DNA of 64,000 nucleotides from Curtobacterium sp. MCSS17_008. GTDB lineage: Bacteria > Actinomycetota > Actinomycetes > Actinomycetales > Microbacteriaceae. Below, in pieces: positions 1 through 7,810 of this stretch. Position 1 is the first letter of the stretch; the number at the start of each line of letters is the position of its first letter. The notes under the pieces are model-generated. The model was not told the DNA's origin, did no database searches, and saw nothing but the letters and a program-made list of their open reading frames with translations. The DNA is taken from NCBI RefSeq assembly GCF_003234185.1, contig NZ_QKSM01000013.1, positions 1-64,000 of the forward strand, written 5' to 3'. A program made the translations under genes and the position numbers.

Positions 1-231
1 GACGCTGATGCGGTTGATGCCGCTGCCGACCTCGACGACGACGCCCATGTTCTCGTGGCCGAGGACCATGCCCGACTCGAAGTCGACCCGCCCCTCGTAG
101 GGGTGCAGGTCGGACCCGCAGATGTTCGCGGTGGTGATCTTGACGATGACGTCGAGCGGGGACTCGACCTTCGGGTCGTCGACGTTCTCGACCTGGACGT
201 CGAACGGACCCTTGTACACGACAGCCTTCAT
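1..231 (-). CDS. Zinc-dependent alcohol dehydrogenase, glutathione-independent formaldehyde dehydrogenase type (N-terminal part)
   Basis: The 77 visible residues are the N-terminus of a medium-chain Zn-dependent dehydrogenase; the rest lies off the left edge. The start MKAVVYKGPFDVQVENV, the catalytic-zinc cysteine in NICGSDLHPYEGR (Cys38) and the GHENMG segment (His59) match the family that oxidises alcohols or formaldehyde with NAD. The ICGSDLH-YEGR pattern is closest to the glutathione-independent formaldehyde dehydrogenase subgroup, but the substrate cannot be fixed from this fragment. The start is the ATG at 231, preceded by a weak GGAGC. Transcription runs leftwards, away from the rest of the window. 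Confidence 0.85.
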   Translation of the reverse strand, partial: MKAVVYKGPFDVQVENVDDPKVESPLDVIVKITTANICGSDLHPYEGRVDFESGMVLGHENMGVVVEVGSGINRISV

Positions 232-403
232 GATGCTCCTATCACTCGGACTAAAATGAGGGAATGATCCACACGGTCTGACTCGATCGCGCAATGCAAC
301 CACTCAACGCCTCTTGCAGATTCGCGAGCTCTCAGCCTGGACGGGACCCCCGCTGTACCGTCAGCTGCGTCGCACGGCCTATCACCGGGGAGAGGAGCGC
401 GTC

Positions 404-631
404 ATGGTCGAGATCATCGACGGCATCGACGACGGCACCAACAGGGTCTCCGCCGTGATTCTCGACACGCCGGGGAAAGCATCGGTCCGATTGCGTGTCA
501 GAGGTGAGCGGCCGTCGACGCTTACCTATGCCGGAAGCACTTGGGCTTCGACAGACGAGATGGTCGACGACGGTGAAGGCCATCTCGCCTACCGCTACAG
601 GCAATCACAGCCTGACAGCGCCCACCCCTAG
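404..631 (+). CDS. Small hypothetical protein, paralogue of the protein at 1823-2044
   Basis: A 75-aa soluble protein beginning MVEIIDGIDDG. The ATG at 404 is chosen because GGGGAGAGGAG sits just upstream; a longer reading from 314 has no ribosome binding site. Its C-terminal half aligns by eye with the small protein at 1823-2044: both have a [TV]-x-AG-x-x-W-x-x-T-x-E-M block followed by [LS]-x-Y-x-YR. The function is unknown. The position of both paralogues beside CBS-domain genes suggests one accessory module (inference). Confidence 0.6.
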   Translation: MVEIIDGIDDGTNRVSAVILDTPGKASVRLRVRGERPSTLTYAGSTWASTDEMVDDGEGHLAYRYRQSQPDSAHP

Positions 632-676
632 CTCAACCTTCTTAGGTTGCAGTGCACGCCAGCGAGCCTTCAGCTC

Positions 677-703
677 GTCTCGACAGCCGATCAGCCTCGA
701 GAC
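677..703 (+). repeat. Isolated copy of the 28-bp GCCGATCGGC hairpin repeat
   Basis: An imperfect palindrome with perfect 7-bp arms GTCTCGA and TCGAGAC around the core AGCCGATCAGCC. It is the same element that separates gene units between 7.8 and 13.6 kb, here lying just before a kinase pseudogene. Confidence 0.6.
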
Positions 704-751
704 CGTTCGAGCTCGCGCTCACGTCGTGTTTGACGGAGCCACGCCTGCCCG

Positions 752-1153
752 ATGCCTTACGCGTTCCTGCCGGCGATCGGCGGCGACGAGCTCCTCGGCC
801 TCGCCGACATCGTCCGTGCGGACGCGGCGGAAGCCGAGCAATGGACGGGTCTCGCGATCGCGAACAGAGGCGACGCGGCACGGGTAACCCGCCCGCTCCT
901 CGATACGGGACCGTCGCTGGCTGCGATAACCGTGCCAGGGCAGGGGGGCTTATCGACTGGCGCACTGGCAGCGCATTCCTCCCGTACGGCGACACCCCGG
1001 TCGTTGACCCGACGGGTGGCGGGGACGCATTCCTGGCAGGCCTTGTCGCGGCACTCACCCGCGGCACCAGCCCCCGCCGAAGCCGGAGAAGCCGCGGCAC
1101 GGGCCGCAGCGAACACAGTCTCGCATCTGGGCGGACGACCCGAGCTCGCATGA
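752..1153 (+). pseudogene. PfkB-family carbohydrate kinase remnant
   Basis: The conserved parts of a ribokinase/PfkB-type sugar kinase are spread over two frames. In the frame of 752, GLADIVRADAAEAEQWTGL resembles the central part of the fold. In a second frame, at about 950-1075, DPTGGGDAFLAGLVAALTRG is the catalytic ATP-binding signature (the GGGDAF Asp is the base). The first frame then resumes with a C-terminal helix, AGEAAARAAANTVSHLG. So at least two frameshifts are present and the N-terminal half is missing. No intact product is possible; this is a decayed gene. Confidence 0.75.
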
Positions 1154-1355
1154 CCTCCACGCTCCTGCTGTCCCGCGTGCCGCGTCTGTCGACGGCGCCC
1201 GAGAGGTCTCGTTAAACGGGTTCCCCTCGTTCTCCCGAGAACCGCTCCGACAGCGCCCGGTGAGCGAGCCCGAGTGCGGATTGCGCGAAGCTGCGCCGCT
1301 CAAGACCGTCACCGGGGTACGCCGGACGCATCCAACGGCGGAAGAGGTGCTGACC

Positions 1356-1775
1356 ATGACCACTGCACGAGAGATCATGACCGAGGGCGCGGAGTGCGTT
1401 CGAGAGGACGACACCCTGATCGACGCGGCGAAGAAGATGGCCGACCTCGACGTCGGCGCGCTGCCAATCTGCGGTGAGGACGACAAGCTCAAGGGTGTCC
1501 TCACTGACCGGGACATCGTCGTCAAATGCGTCGCCGCCGGTGGGGACCCCGGGAACACGACGGCGAAGGACCTCGGCTTTACGGAGGTCGTCACCATCGG
1601 AGCAGACGACGACATCCAGGACGCGTTGAACACGATGGAGACGCACAAGGTACGTCGACTTCCCGTGATCGACGGGCACCGTTTGGTCGGCATGATCAGC
1701 CAGGCTGACATCGCTCGGAAGCTGGCACCGGCCGACGCCGGGCAAACCATCGGGATCATCTCCCAGGTCGATTGA
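1356..1775 (+). CDS. Two-CBS-domain protein (copy 1)
   Basis: A 139-aa protein made almost entirely of a CBS-domain pair (Bateman module). The first CBS begins at AREIMTEGAECVREDDTL (residue 4 on), the second at GFTEVVTIGADDDIQDAL (about residue 70). Typical endings GVLTDRDIVVK and GMISQADIA are present. Stand-alone CBS pairs usually bind adenine nucleotides and act as sensors, but the ligand and partner are not visible. ATG 1356 follows GGAAGAGG and matches the start of the close paralogue at 5126-5539. An NRAMP-like transporter operon lies between the two copies. Confidence 0.9.
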   Translation: MTTAREIMTEGAECVREDDTLIDAAKKMADLDVGALPICGEDDKLKGVLTDRDIVVKCVAAGGDPGNTTAKDLGFTEVVTIGADDDIQDALNTMETHKVRRLPVIDGHRLVGMISQADIARKLAPADAGQTIGIISQVD

Positions 1776-1822
1776 GCCTGCGCGGAGCCTTGTCGGAACG
1801 ACCAGGAGGACTTGGAGCAACC

Positions 1823-2044
1823 ATGGCGAGAGGGCTTGAGATCATCACGCTCGACCCCGCCGGAGCGGTTCACCCGATCGCGCTCGTCGGGGAAACGGGC
1901 GCACCGATGGAGGTCATCATTCGTGGTGATCCCCCCGCACGGTTCGTGCATGCCGGCCGGGCCTGGTGCGCCACGGGCGAGATGATCCAGCCGCCTGCCT
2001 GTCCCCTGTCCTACGAGTACCGGCCGGCCGCCGAACTCTCATGA
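1823..2044 (+). CDS. Small hypothetical protein, paralogue of the protein at 404-631
   Basis: A 73-aa protein, MARGLEIITLDPAG..., 47 bp after the CBS gene and with a strong AGGAGGA at 1804-1810. Its motif AGRAWCATGEM followed by LSYEYRPA matches AGSTWASTDEM and LAYRYRQ in the protein at 404-631, so the two are diverged duplicates. No known domain is recognised. It is probably co-transcribed with the CBS protein. Confidence 0.65.
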   Translation: MARGLEIITLDPAGAVHPIALVGETGAPMEVIIRGDPPARFVHAGRAWCATGEMIQPPACPLSYEYRPAAELS

Positions 2045-2129
2045 CCGAAGTGTGGCTACCGGACCGAACAGCTACTGGTGCCCCGCCCTTGATGGCGAGC
2101 CGTGGTGGGGCTGTCGTGAGGAGGCCACG

Positions 2130-2384
2130 GTGACTGTTCAACTCGTCGTGGAGAGCGTCGTCCTCGATGAGCAGGGCGCGGTCACGGCAGTGTCGGGCCC
2201 CTACGGAACGATCAGTGCGCCCACCGCGGTCGCGCTCGTCCATTTCGACGCCGTGACATTCATCGCAGGGCCCGTGCTCGCGACGGTACGGCTACTCCAC
2301 CGGCCGGCGGGACTTAGCCTGTACTGCAACTGGGACGGAACGGCACGCAACAACCTCCGCGACCTACCGCCGTCAGTTCCTTGA
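2130..2384 (+). CDS. Small hypothetical protein
   Basis: An 84-aa reading frame starting at GTG 2130, which follows GTGAGGAGG at a good distance. It begins VTVQLVVESVVLDEQ and ends RDLPPSVP. It is downstream of the CBS and paralogue genes in the same direction, so it may be the last member of that unit. No motif or family is recognised; it could be a degenerate gene. Confidence 0.45.
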   Translation: MTVQLVVESVVLDEQGAVTAVSGPYGTISAPTAVALVHFDAVTFIAGPVLATVRLLHRPAGLSLYCNWDGTARNNLRDLPPSVP

Positions 2385-2405
2385 GCCACCTCGATTGCCG
2401 TGCGG

Positions 2406-2744
2406 TCAGGTGGAAGTTGGGAGGGTCGGCGCCCAGCGTGTTGCGTCCGGCCGGAGCTGCACGGTCTCACCGAACCGCTGCACGTCGTGCTCGAGGACGA
2501 GGAACGTGCCCCGGGTGCGCCAGCGGAGAAAGTCCGCGACGAGACGCGGTGCCCGCATGTCGGTGCGTTCGTAGCCGAGGAACGATGCGTGCTTGCGTGG
2601 GCAGACGATGATGCCGTGCAGACGCGGGGCGGCGAGGGATCCGGTGAGGGGCCCGTCGAGCACGAAGCGGACGTCGAGCACGAATCCGACGCGGCTGCCG
2701 TCCGCGTCGGTGACGGGCCGGTGCAGGAGGTCACTCAGGAGCAT
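2406..2744 (-). CDS. PRC-barrel-like small protein
   Basis: A 112-aa protein starting MLLSDLLHRPVTDADG. The pattern LLHRPVTDADGSRVGFVLDVRF is typical of a PRC-barrel beta domain, a small module often attached to or encoded beside ion transporters and ribosome factors; this assignment is by pattern only. ATG 2744 has a CTGGAGG site and overlaps the end of the upstream gene by 14 nt. It is the last gene of the four-gene operon starting at 4834. Confidence 0.65.
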   Translation of the reverse strand: MLLSDLLHRPVTDADGSRVGFVLDVRFVLDGPLTGSLAAPRLHGIIVCPRKHASFLGYERTDMRAPRLVADFLRWRTRGTFLVLEHDVQRFGETVQLRPDATRWAPTLPTST

Positions 2745-3141
2745 GTCGGCCTCCAGGAATCCGGGTGATCACTCGGTTGCGGAGCCACCGCTCCCGCCAG
2801 GTCAGGTCGTAGTCCTCGGCGCGACCCGTGACGGAGATCACGACGCCGACGTCCGTGACCTCGCGCCAGTCGATGCCGTCCAACCGTGAGCGGGGCGGCC
2901 GGCCGCCGAAGATCCTGGTCCACAGGGTGGGCCCCGAGAGCAGTCGTGTCAGGACCGGCCGGCCCGCCAGTGCCCGGTCGTGGTCCGGTTTGACGCCGTC
3001 GAGTTCGAGGTCGTCCACGACCATGACCGGTTCACCCTCGGTGTCGAGCATTTGGCGGTCGAGCAGGTGCAGTTGCGCGTCGACGACCCGGCCGTTCGCT
3101 GATCGGTCCACGGGGAGGTCCTCGTGCTTGCGCGCCATCAT
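2731..3141 (-). CDS. PRC-barrel-like protein coupled to the NRAMP-like transporter
   Basis: A 136-aa protein that begins MMARKHEDLPVDRSANGRV. Its start ATG overlaps the TGA of the transporter gene (ATGA at 3138-3141), so translation is coupled. The middle part, VVDAQLHLLDRQMLDTEGEP followed by VMVVDDLELDG, resembles a PRC-barrel. The C-terminal part ends with a basic WRERWLRNRVITRIPGG helix. The overlap suggests a stoichiometric partner or regulator of the transporter. The longer upstream open frame is a shadow of the transporter gene. Confidence 0.7.
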   Translation of the reverse strand: MMARKHEDLPVDRSANGRVVDAQLHLLDRQMLDTEGEPVMVVDDLELDGVKPDHDRALAGRPVLTRLLSGPTLWTRIFGGRPPRSRLDGIDWREVTDVGVVISVTGRAEDYDLTWRERWLRNRVITRIPGGRHAPE

Positions 3142-4376
3142 GCACCTGCCTTCGTGATGATCATGAGCGGGATCGCGGCGACTGCTGCGACGAGGATGAT
3201 CCCGAGGAACACCAGGCCGAGGGCGTTCGTCACCCGGCCGTTGACCTTGTCGCCCATGTACTGCGGGTCGTTGGCGACGATGAGGATCGGCAGGTACGTC
3301 AATGGCAGGGCGATCGCGGAGAACACCACGGAGAACTCCGTCACCTGGACCGGGTCCACGCCGGTGAACAGCACGCCGACACCGACGAGCAGACAGATCA
3401 TCATCAGGACGTGGAACCGAGCCGCCTCTGCCGGCCGCCGGGACTTCCCCCAGGACCATCCCCGGAACTGCGCGACCGCGTACCCGGCCGACAGGGTGGT
3501 CTCGAGAGCGGCGCCGAAGGTGGCGGCGAAGATGCCGAGGATGACGACGATGAGCAGGATCGGACCGCCCGCCTCCGCGACCGGGAGGACCGCCTGCGAC
3601 AGGTGACCCACCTCGATGTCGCGCGGGAGGAGCACCATGGTGGCGCACACGGCGATCGCGATGGACAGCAGCCCGCCGAGCGGGAACCCGACGAGGACGT
3701 TGAGGCGTGACTGACTGATGTCCTTCGGTGTCCACTTCTCCTCGACCGCGCCGGAGGAGAAGAAGAACACCTCGTACGGTGTCATTGCGGCGCCGAACAG
3801 GGCGATCGCGTAGTACCAGTACGTCGCGGCGCTCTCACTGGTCGGCGGTCCGGAGGTGAACAGCGACGTCGCCTGCGTGGCGAGAGCCGCCCAGTTCGGG
3901 GACAGCAGGAACACGGCGACCGCGAACCCCACGAGCGCGAGGCCGAGGAGCCCGGTCACGTTCTCCAGGACCGAGAACTTCACCCGCCAGATCACGATCC
4001 ACACCGCAACAGCCGCGACCGGGATCCACAGCATCGGGCTGATCCCGGACGCGAGCTGCAGTGCCAGGGCGATACCGCCGACCTCGGCGGTGAGGGTGAG
4101 CAGGTTGATCAGGAACGACGCCCCCAGGTTCGCCAGCCCCGCCCGTGGCCCGAGGCGTTCCCGGATGATCTCGAACGTCGCCCGCCCGGACAAGGCCGTA
4201 ACCCGCCCAGACATCTGCGCGAACAGGCAGATACCGACGACGCCGACGATGACGACCCAGACGAGGGAGGTGCCGAACCGGGACCCGACGACGGCACCTG
4301 TGACGAGGTCGCCGATGTCAACGAAACCGCCGATTGCGGTGAGGATGCCGAGCGCGAGACCGAGGAGCTTCTTCAC
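3138..4376 (-). CDS. NRAMP-like divalent metal transporter lacking the usual metal-site motifs
   Basis: A 412-aa integral membrane protein with about 11 hydrophobic segments and the NRAMP layout. Canonical Mn/Fe transporters carry DPGN in helix 1 and MPH in helix 6. Here the helix 1 position reads DIGD (in AIGGFVDIGDLVTGAV) and helix 6 reads GAAMTPYEVFF. The substrate may therefore differ from Mn2+; Mg2+ is possible because NRAMP-related Mg transporters also alter these sites (inference). GTG 4376 overlaps the TGA of the lipoprotein gene (GTGA) and follows GAAGGG. PRC-barrel-like genes follow immediately. Confidence 0.8.
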   Translation of the reverse strand: MKKLLGLALGILTAIGGFVDIGDLVTGAVVGSRFGTSLVWVVIVGVVGICLFAQMSGRVTALSGRATFEIIRERLGPRAGLANLGASFLINLLTLTAEVGGIALALQLASGISPMLWIPVAAVAVWIVIWRVKFSVLENVTGLLGLALVGFAVAVFLLSPNWAALATQATSLFTSGPPTSESAATYWYYAIALFGAAMTPYEVFFFSSGAVEEKWTPKDISQSRLNVLVGFPLGGLLSIAIAVCATMVLLPRDIEVGHLSQAVLPVAEAGGPILLIVVILGIFAATFGAALETTLSAGYAVAQFRGWSWGKSRRPAEAARFHVLMMICLLVGVGVLFTGVDPVQVTEFSVVFSAIALPLTYLPILIVANDPQYMGDKVNGRVTNALGLVFLGIILVAAVAAIPLMIITKAGA

Positions 4377-4834
4377 GGCGCACCCTTCCCGAGCCGGGTA
4401 CTCCACGCGTCAGCTACGTCCACGGCCGAACGCATCCGGTCCTCGGCCTGCAGCAACCGGTCGGGTGAGCCTTCCTGCAGCGCTGCTCGGGCAGCGCTGA
4501 CGTCGACCGCGACCCGATCAATAGCGCTCGTGGTCCGTTGTTGCAGGCTCCGCTGCGCCGGCGTCGTGACGTCGAGGGCCGCTGTCTTGCTCTGCTCCGA
4601 GGCGATGTCGGTCAACGCATCCTGCAGGGATGTGTCAGCGGCGCCGTCGAGGGTCTTCCCCGCGCGGTACTGCGACAACGCAAGGAGCGCTGACTGCCCC
4701 GCTGACACCACTTGCCCCGTGGCCACCTCGAGCTGCCCCTGCACATCCGCTCGAGTCGGCGAACAAGCGGATAGCAGCCCAACGAGCACCGCAGCACAAG
4801 CAACGACACCCGCGACCCGCGCTGAAAGCTCCAC
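4373..4834 (-). CDS. Putative lipoprotein, first gene of the NRAMP-like operon
   Basis: A 153-aa protein starting with GTG 4834. It has an N-terminal hydrophobic stretch ending in the lipobox LSAC (cysteine near residue 24), so it should be exported and lipid-anchored. The mature part is helical and rich in Ala, Gln and Asp. A TAGACC hexamer lies 6 nt before the GTG, suggesting a leaderless transcript and the operon promoter. It overlaps the transporter start by 4 nt. The role is unknown; an extracytoplasmic accessory of the transporter is a guess. Confidence 0.75.
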   Translation of the reverse strand: MELSARVAGVVACAAVLVGLLSACSPTRADVQGQLEVATGQVVSAGQSALLALSQYRAGKTLDGAADTSLQDALTDIASEQSKTAALDVTTPAQRSLQQRTTSAIDRVAVDVSAARAALQEGSPDRLLQAEDRMRSAVDVADAWSTRLGKGAP

Positions 4835-5125
4835 TCATCCGGTCTACCCCGGCCCTTCGGATACTCGTCTCGGAACCCTGGCACACGCTCCTACCGCGAA
4901 CAGTGCCGCTCAGTAGTTCCGTCGCGCTCAGCGACGCCACCACCAGGCGTTGCCCAGTAGGCCGACACCCCATCACAAGGTGCCACGGTGGAATGCGCCG
5001 CAACCGGTAGGAGCAAGGGGAGACGCCCTGCCTAGGCCGGTAGGCAGGTGCGCAACTAGCCCACCTTGATCGGGCTTCAGTCGGCGGGAGTAGCCAGGGG
5101 GCGTTCGAGACGAAAGGAGTCAATC

Positions 5126-5539
5126 ATGACGACTGCACGCGAGATCATGACCGAAGGCACCCAGTGCATCGGCGAGAACGACACCCTGGTCGATGCGGCG
5201 AAGCTGATGGCGGACCTCGACGTCGGTGCCCTCCCGATCTGCGGCGAGGACGACCGGTTGCAGGGGATGCTCACCGACCGAGACATCGTCGTCAAGTGCC
5301 TCGCCTATGGCGCCGACCCGCGGGAGAAGCGGGCCAAATACCTCGGAGGCGGGGAAGTCGTGACCATCGGTGCTGATGACGACATCCAGGAAGCCTTGCA
5401 GACGATGCAACAGCACAAGGTGCGCCGACTGCCCGTGATCGACGGCCACACTCTCGTCGGGATGATCAGTCAAGCCGACATCGCACAGCAACTCGACACC
5501 AACGCAACGGGCAGCACCGTCCGCAGCATCTCGGAGTAA
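5126..5539 (+). CDS. Two-CBS-domain protein (copy 2)
   Basis: A 137-aa CBS pair, nearly identical in layout to the protein at 1356-1775 (same MTTAREIMTEG start, same LPICGEDD and VKCLA/VKCVA segments, same GMISQADIA end). ATG 5126 has a clear AAAGGAG site at 5113-5119. Such proteins sense adenine nucleotides in other systems; no ligand is shown here. A small ribbon-helix-helix-like gene follows after 4 bp, implying co-transcription. The ~70% agreement between copies suggests an old duplication. Confidence 0.9.
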   Translation: MTTAREIMTEGTQCIGENDTLVDAAKLMADLDVGALPICGEDDRLQGMLTDRDIVVKCLAYGADPREKRAKYLGGGEVVTIGADDDIQEALQTMQQHKVRRLPVIDGHTLVGMISQADIAQQLDTNATGSTVRSISE

Positions 5540-5543
5540 CACC

Positions 5544-5720
5544 ATGACTGCAACCGACGTGAAAATCGACTGGCAGCTGCTGCATCAGGTGCGGGAGCGG
5601 ACCGGCATCGACAACGACACCGAGGCTGTCCAGGCTGCCCTGACCCAGTTCCTGACCCCCCCGACAGGCGGCAAGGAGGATCGGCTTCCCACCGAGGAAG
5701 CGACCTCTTACTGGGGCTGA
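5544..5720 (+). CDS. Small VapB/RHH-like protein downstream of the CBS gene
   Basis: A 58-aa protein starting MTATDVKIDWQLLHQVRERT. The segment IDWQLLHQVRERTGIDNDTEAVQAALTQ... resembles the ribbon-helix-helix region of VapB-type antitoxins (a strand, then two helices). No PIN-domain toxin lies next to it, so a toxin-antitoxin role is not supported. The start ATG is 4 bp after the CBS stop codon. It may be an orphan DNA-binding protein. Confidence 0.6.
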   Translation: MTATDVKIDWQLLHQVRERTGIDNDTEAVQAALTQFLTPPTGGKEDRLPTEEATSYWG

Positions 5721-5768
5721 CGACGACCATGGCGGCGCCGATGGTCCCGCTGATATCTGGCCAGTCGG

Positions 5769-6083
5769 TTAGGTAGTGACAAAGGCGGTCCGCGCAGCCT
5801 CCCGGCTCGACACAGTGAGTTCGCCGCCCGGTTCAGACATGAACGTGACCCGGTAACGGCGTCCGGAGCGTCCCACAAAGCCGAGGAGCCCGAACACCTC
5901 GTCGGTGGCGGCAGTGTTGACCACACTCCACTGGCCGGGCGCGACCGGCTGCAACGCGACATCCTCCGCTCGGACGTCCTCCCGCGCGTGTTCCTGCTCG
6001 GCGCGAAGCTGCTCCCGCCACGACATGTCCTCATCACCGGTGTTGCCAGCGCCGGGCTCGTGCTCCGGGACGTCATCGTCCAT
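5769..6083 (-). CDS. Hypothetical protein
   Basis: A 104-aa soluble protein starting MDDDVPEHEPGAGNTGDED. ATG 6083 has TCAGGAGG 11 nt upstream. A charged helical N-terminal third (MSWREQLRAEQEHAREDVRAED in outline) is followed by a beta-rich part ending FVTT. No family recognised. It converges on the small gene at 5544-5720. Confidence 0.55.
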   Translation of the reverse strand: MDDDVPEHEPGAGNTGDEDMSWREQLRAEQEHAREDVRAEDVALQPVAPGQWSVVNTAATDEVFGLLGFVGRSGRRYRVTFMSEPGGELTVSSREAARTAFVTT

Positions 6084-6385
6084 GATCGCGTGCACCTCCT
6101 GACTACATCCAACCTCCCGCACACGACGCTGGCCGACATGTTGCAGCGTCGCAGCCGAGCGCCAGGCGGCGCTTCAGACGGTGAACCACGAGATGCGCGG
6201 TCCAAACGTTGCCGCTCAAGCCCTCGAGCACTGGTGGCCAAAGAGGTGTGCCGGGGCATTCCATGCACCCGCATCGTTTACGGCGCAAACCGTACACGGC
6301 GTGTACGTCTTCTTGTGTGAAGGAGAAGGGGTGTGGCATCGTCATCGCCACCCCCTCGATGGGGGACACGACGGAGGGAAGTGCG
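6084..6385. other. Gene-free stretch
   Basis: About 300 bp between the divergent genes at 6083 and 6386. Overlapping frames exist on both strands but none has a ribosome binding site or family resemblance. It presumably holds the promoters of both neighbours. Confidence 0.4.
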
Positions 6386-6544
6386 ATGCACGCGATGCCA
6401 CGGCGGCTCCGACCAGCACACCTGAGCCCGATGACTGAAGTTCGAGAAGCAGCCCGCACCCGAACCCTGATGGTCACGGCGACCCTCACCGGCATCGTCA
6501 CGGTGACCACGGCCGCCGCCGGGCTCGTCACCGTCACGCTGTAA
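6386..6544 (+). CDS. Small putative membrane protein
   Basis: A 52-aa frame starting at ATG 6386, preceded by GGAGGGA. The N-terminus is basic and the last 25 residues (TLMVTATLTGIVTVTTAAAG and on) form one hydrophobic helix. An internal ATG at 6431 would give a 37-aa version without a ribosome binding site. Function unknown; could be spurious. Confidence 0.35.
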   Translation: MHAMPRRLRPAHLSPMTEVREAARTRTLMVTATLTGIVTVTTAAAGLVTVTL

Positions 6545-6597
6545 ACACGGCCAGCTCCTCCCCGAAGCGGTTCCTCCGCAGAAAGGTCAGCACTGCC

Positions 6598-6771
6598 ATG
6601 CACACCACGTACCAGTCCGCCAGCCCCACCGGCACTGAGCAGTTTCACCGTTTCGGCCTCACGCACCCCGCGGTCATCGAAGCGTACGTCAGCCACCGCG
6701 TCAACGACCCGTCGCTACTGACTCGCGCCGAAGGCCCCCGCTACGCAGACTTCTTCGCCGCGGCAGATTGA
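6598..6771 (+). CDS. Small hypothetical protein
   Basis: A 57-aa frame, MHTTYQSASPTGTEQFHRFG..., ending RYADFFAAAD. The ATG is preceded by GAAAGGTCAG. Composition and third-position GC look coding. No family recognised. Confidence 0.45.
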   Translation: MHTTYQSASPTGTEQFHRFGLTHPAVIEAYVSHRVNDPSLLTRAEGPRYADFFAAAD

Positions 6772-6875
6772 CCCGACCCCGCTCCGCGGCCGTCACGGTG
6801 CTCACCCCGTCTCTCGATCGGACCGGCTGCAGGGTGCGGTAGTCCCGGGTCCGGTCTGGAAGGAGTTCGACAGGC

Positions 6876-7405
6876 ATGCCGTTGACCGTTGTCCGTCACG
6901 AGTCAGCACACCTGTACGCACGCGAGCCGAAAACGGCAGGCGGAAAGAAAGCTGTCGCCGCGCTGCTGCGCCTACAGCATGCGGAAGAGTACGAAGTTGA
7001 ACACGCTCGGACGCGTCGGGACTGAACCGGAACGAGTTCCAGGCGCTGCGCTACCTACTGCAAGCACAACGCGACGGCCGCGCCATGGGCCCCAAGGACC
7101 TGGCAGTGATGCTGCACGTCTCGACCGCGTCGGTGACGAAAATCGTTGACAGCCTCGTCAACAAGGGCGAGTTGCGGCGCATCCCCCATCCCACAGATCG
7201 GCGAGCGACGATCCTGGAACCCATCGACGGGGCCAGCGAAAAGATCAACAACGCCTATGCGCGCTTCCATCAGGTCATCGTCGAGATCATCGACACCCTG
7301 CCCGAGCAGGACAACGAACTGCTCGCTACACGCATCGAACAGGTCGCCTCCGCCCTCATCGAAGACAACCCCGCGCTCGAACAATCAGTTTCACCACCGC
7401 AGTAG
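6876..7405 (+). pseudogene. MarR-family regulator interrupted by a -1 frameshift
   Basis: An ATG at 6876 with a good AAGGAG site opens a frame ending LLRLQHAEEYEVEHARTRRD and then a stop at 7023. One base back, the next frame continues with LNRNEFQALRYLLQAQRDG and a full winged-helix MarR domain: DLAVMLHVSTASVTKIVDSL (recognition helix), HPTDRR wing, and a C-terminal dimer helix. Joined at about 7010-7022 the two parts give one ordinary ~175-aa MarR protein. In-frame starts for the second part alone begin only at ATG 7085, which would cut off helix 1. It is a frameshifted gene, a sequencing error, or less likely a programmed shift. Confidence 0.7.
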
Positions 7406-7498
7406 CGGCAGGAGTACCCGCAAGCGATTCGCGTGCCCGGAAGATGATCCGCCACCGGGACTACCCGCAGGGTGAGGACTGCGACGATGGTCCGGTGA

Positions 7499-7789
7499 TT
7501 GAAAACCCTCGAACCCTCGCTCGTTCCCGAACTGCTCGTGGCCGACCTGCGGGGCCTCTTGAGCGCCCGCTCGGTCGCGGGGTGAATCTCCAGATCACCG
7601 GTGCCGGACTCTGAGGCGTTGGCGCAGGTCCTCGGACGGGCTGGCGTTGAGCTCTTCATGCAACCCGAAACGAAGTGGTACGGCGTTGGCGAGGGAGAGG
7701 CCGGCGTGCATCAATTCCTCGTCCAGGACACTGACGGATACCTCGTGCGGTTCCAGTCGTCACTGGGGCGACGACCGACCGCCCGGTAG
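7499..7789 (+). pseudogene. VOC/glyoxalase (bleomycin-resistance type) remnant
   Basis: Three pieces of a ~120-aa VOC protein remain. TLEPSLVPELLVADL is the usual first strand. ERPLGRGVNLQIT is a middle strand in another frame. VPDSEALAQVLGRAGVELF through HQFLVQDTDGYLVRFQSSLG is the C-terminal half. The residues between the first two pieces are deleted and a frameshift separates the last two, so the gene is dead. A hairpin repeat copy follows directly. Confidence 0.7.
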
Positions 7790-7810
7790 ACGATCGGCTT
7801 GTGGGATGCG
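7784..7810 (+). repeat. Hairpin repeat copy
   Basis: GGTAGACGATCGGCTTGTGG matches the family core TAGCCGATCGGCTT. The arms pair weakly. It starts inside the last codons of the VOC remnant. Confidence 0.5.
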
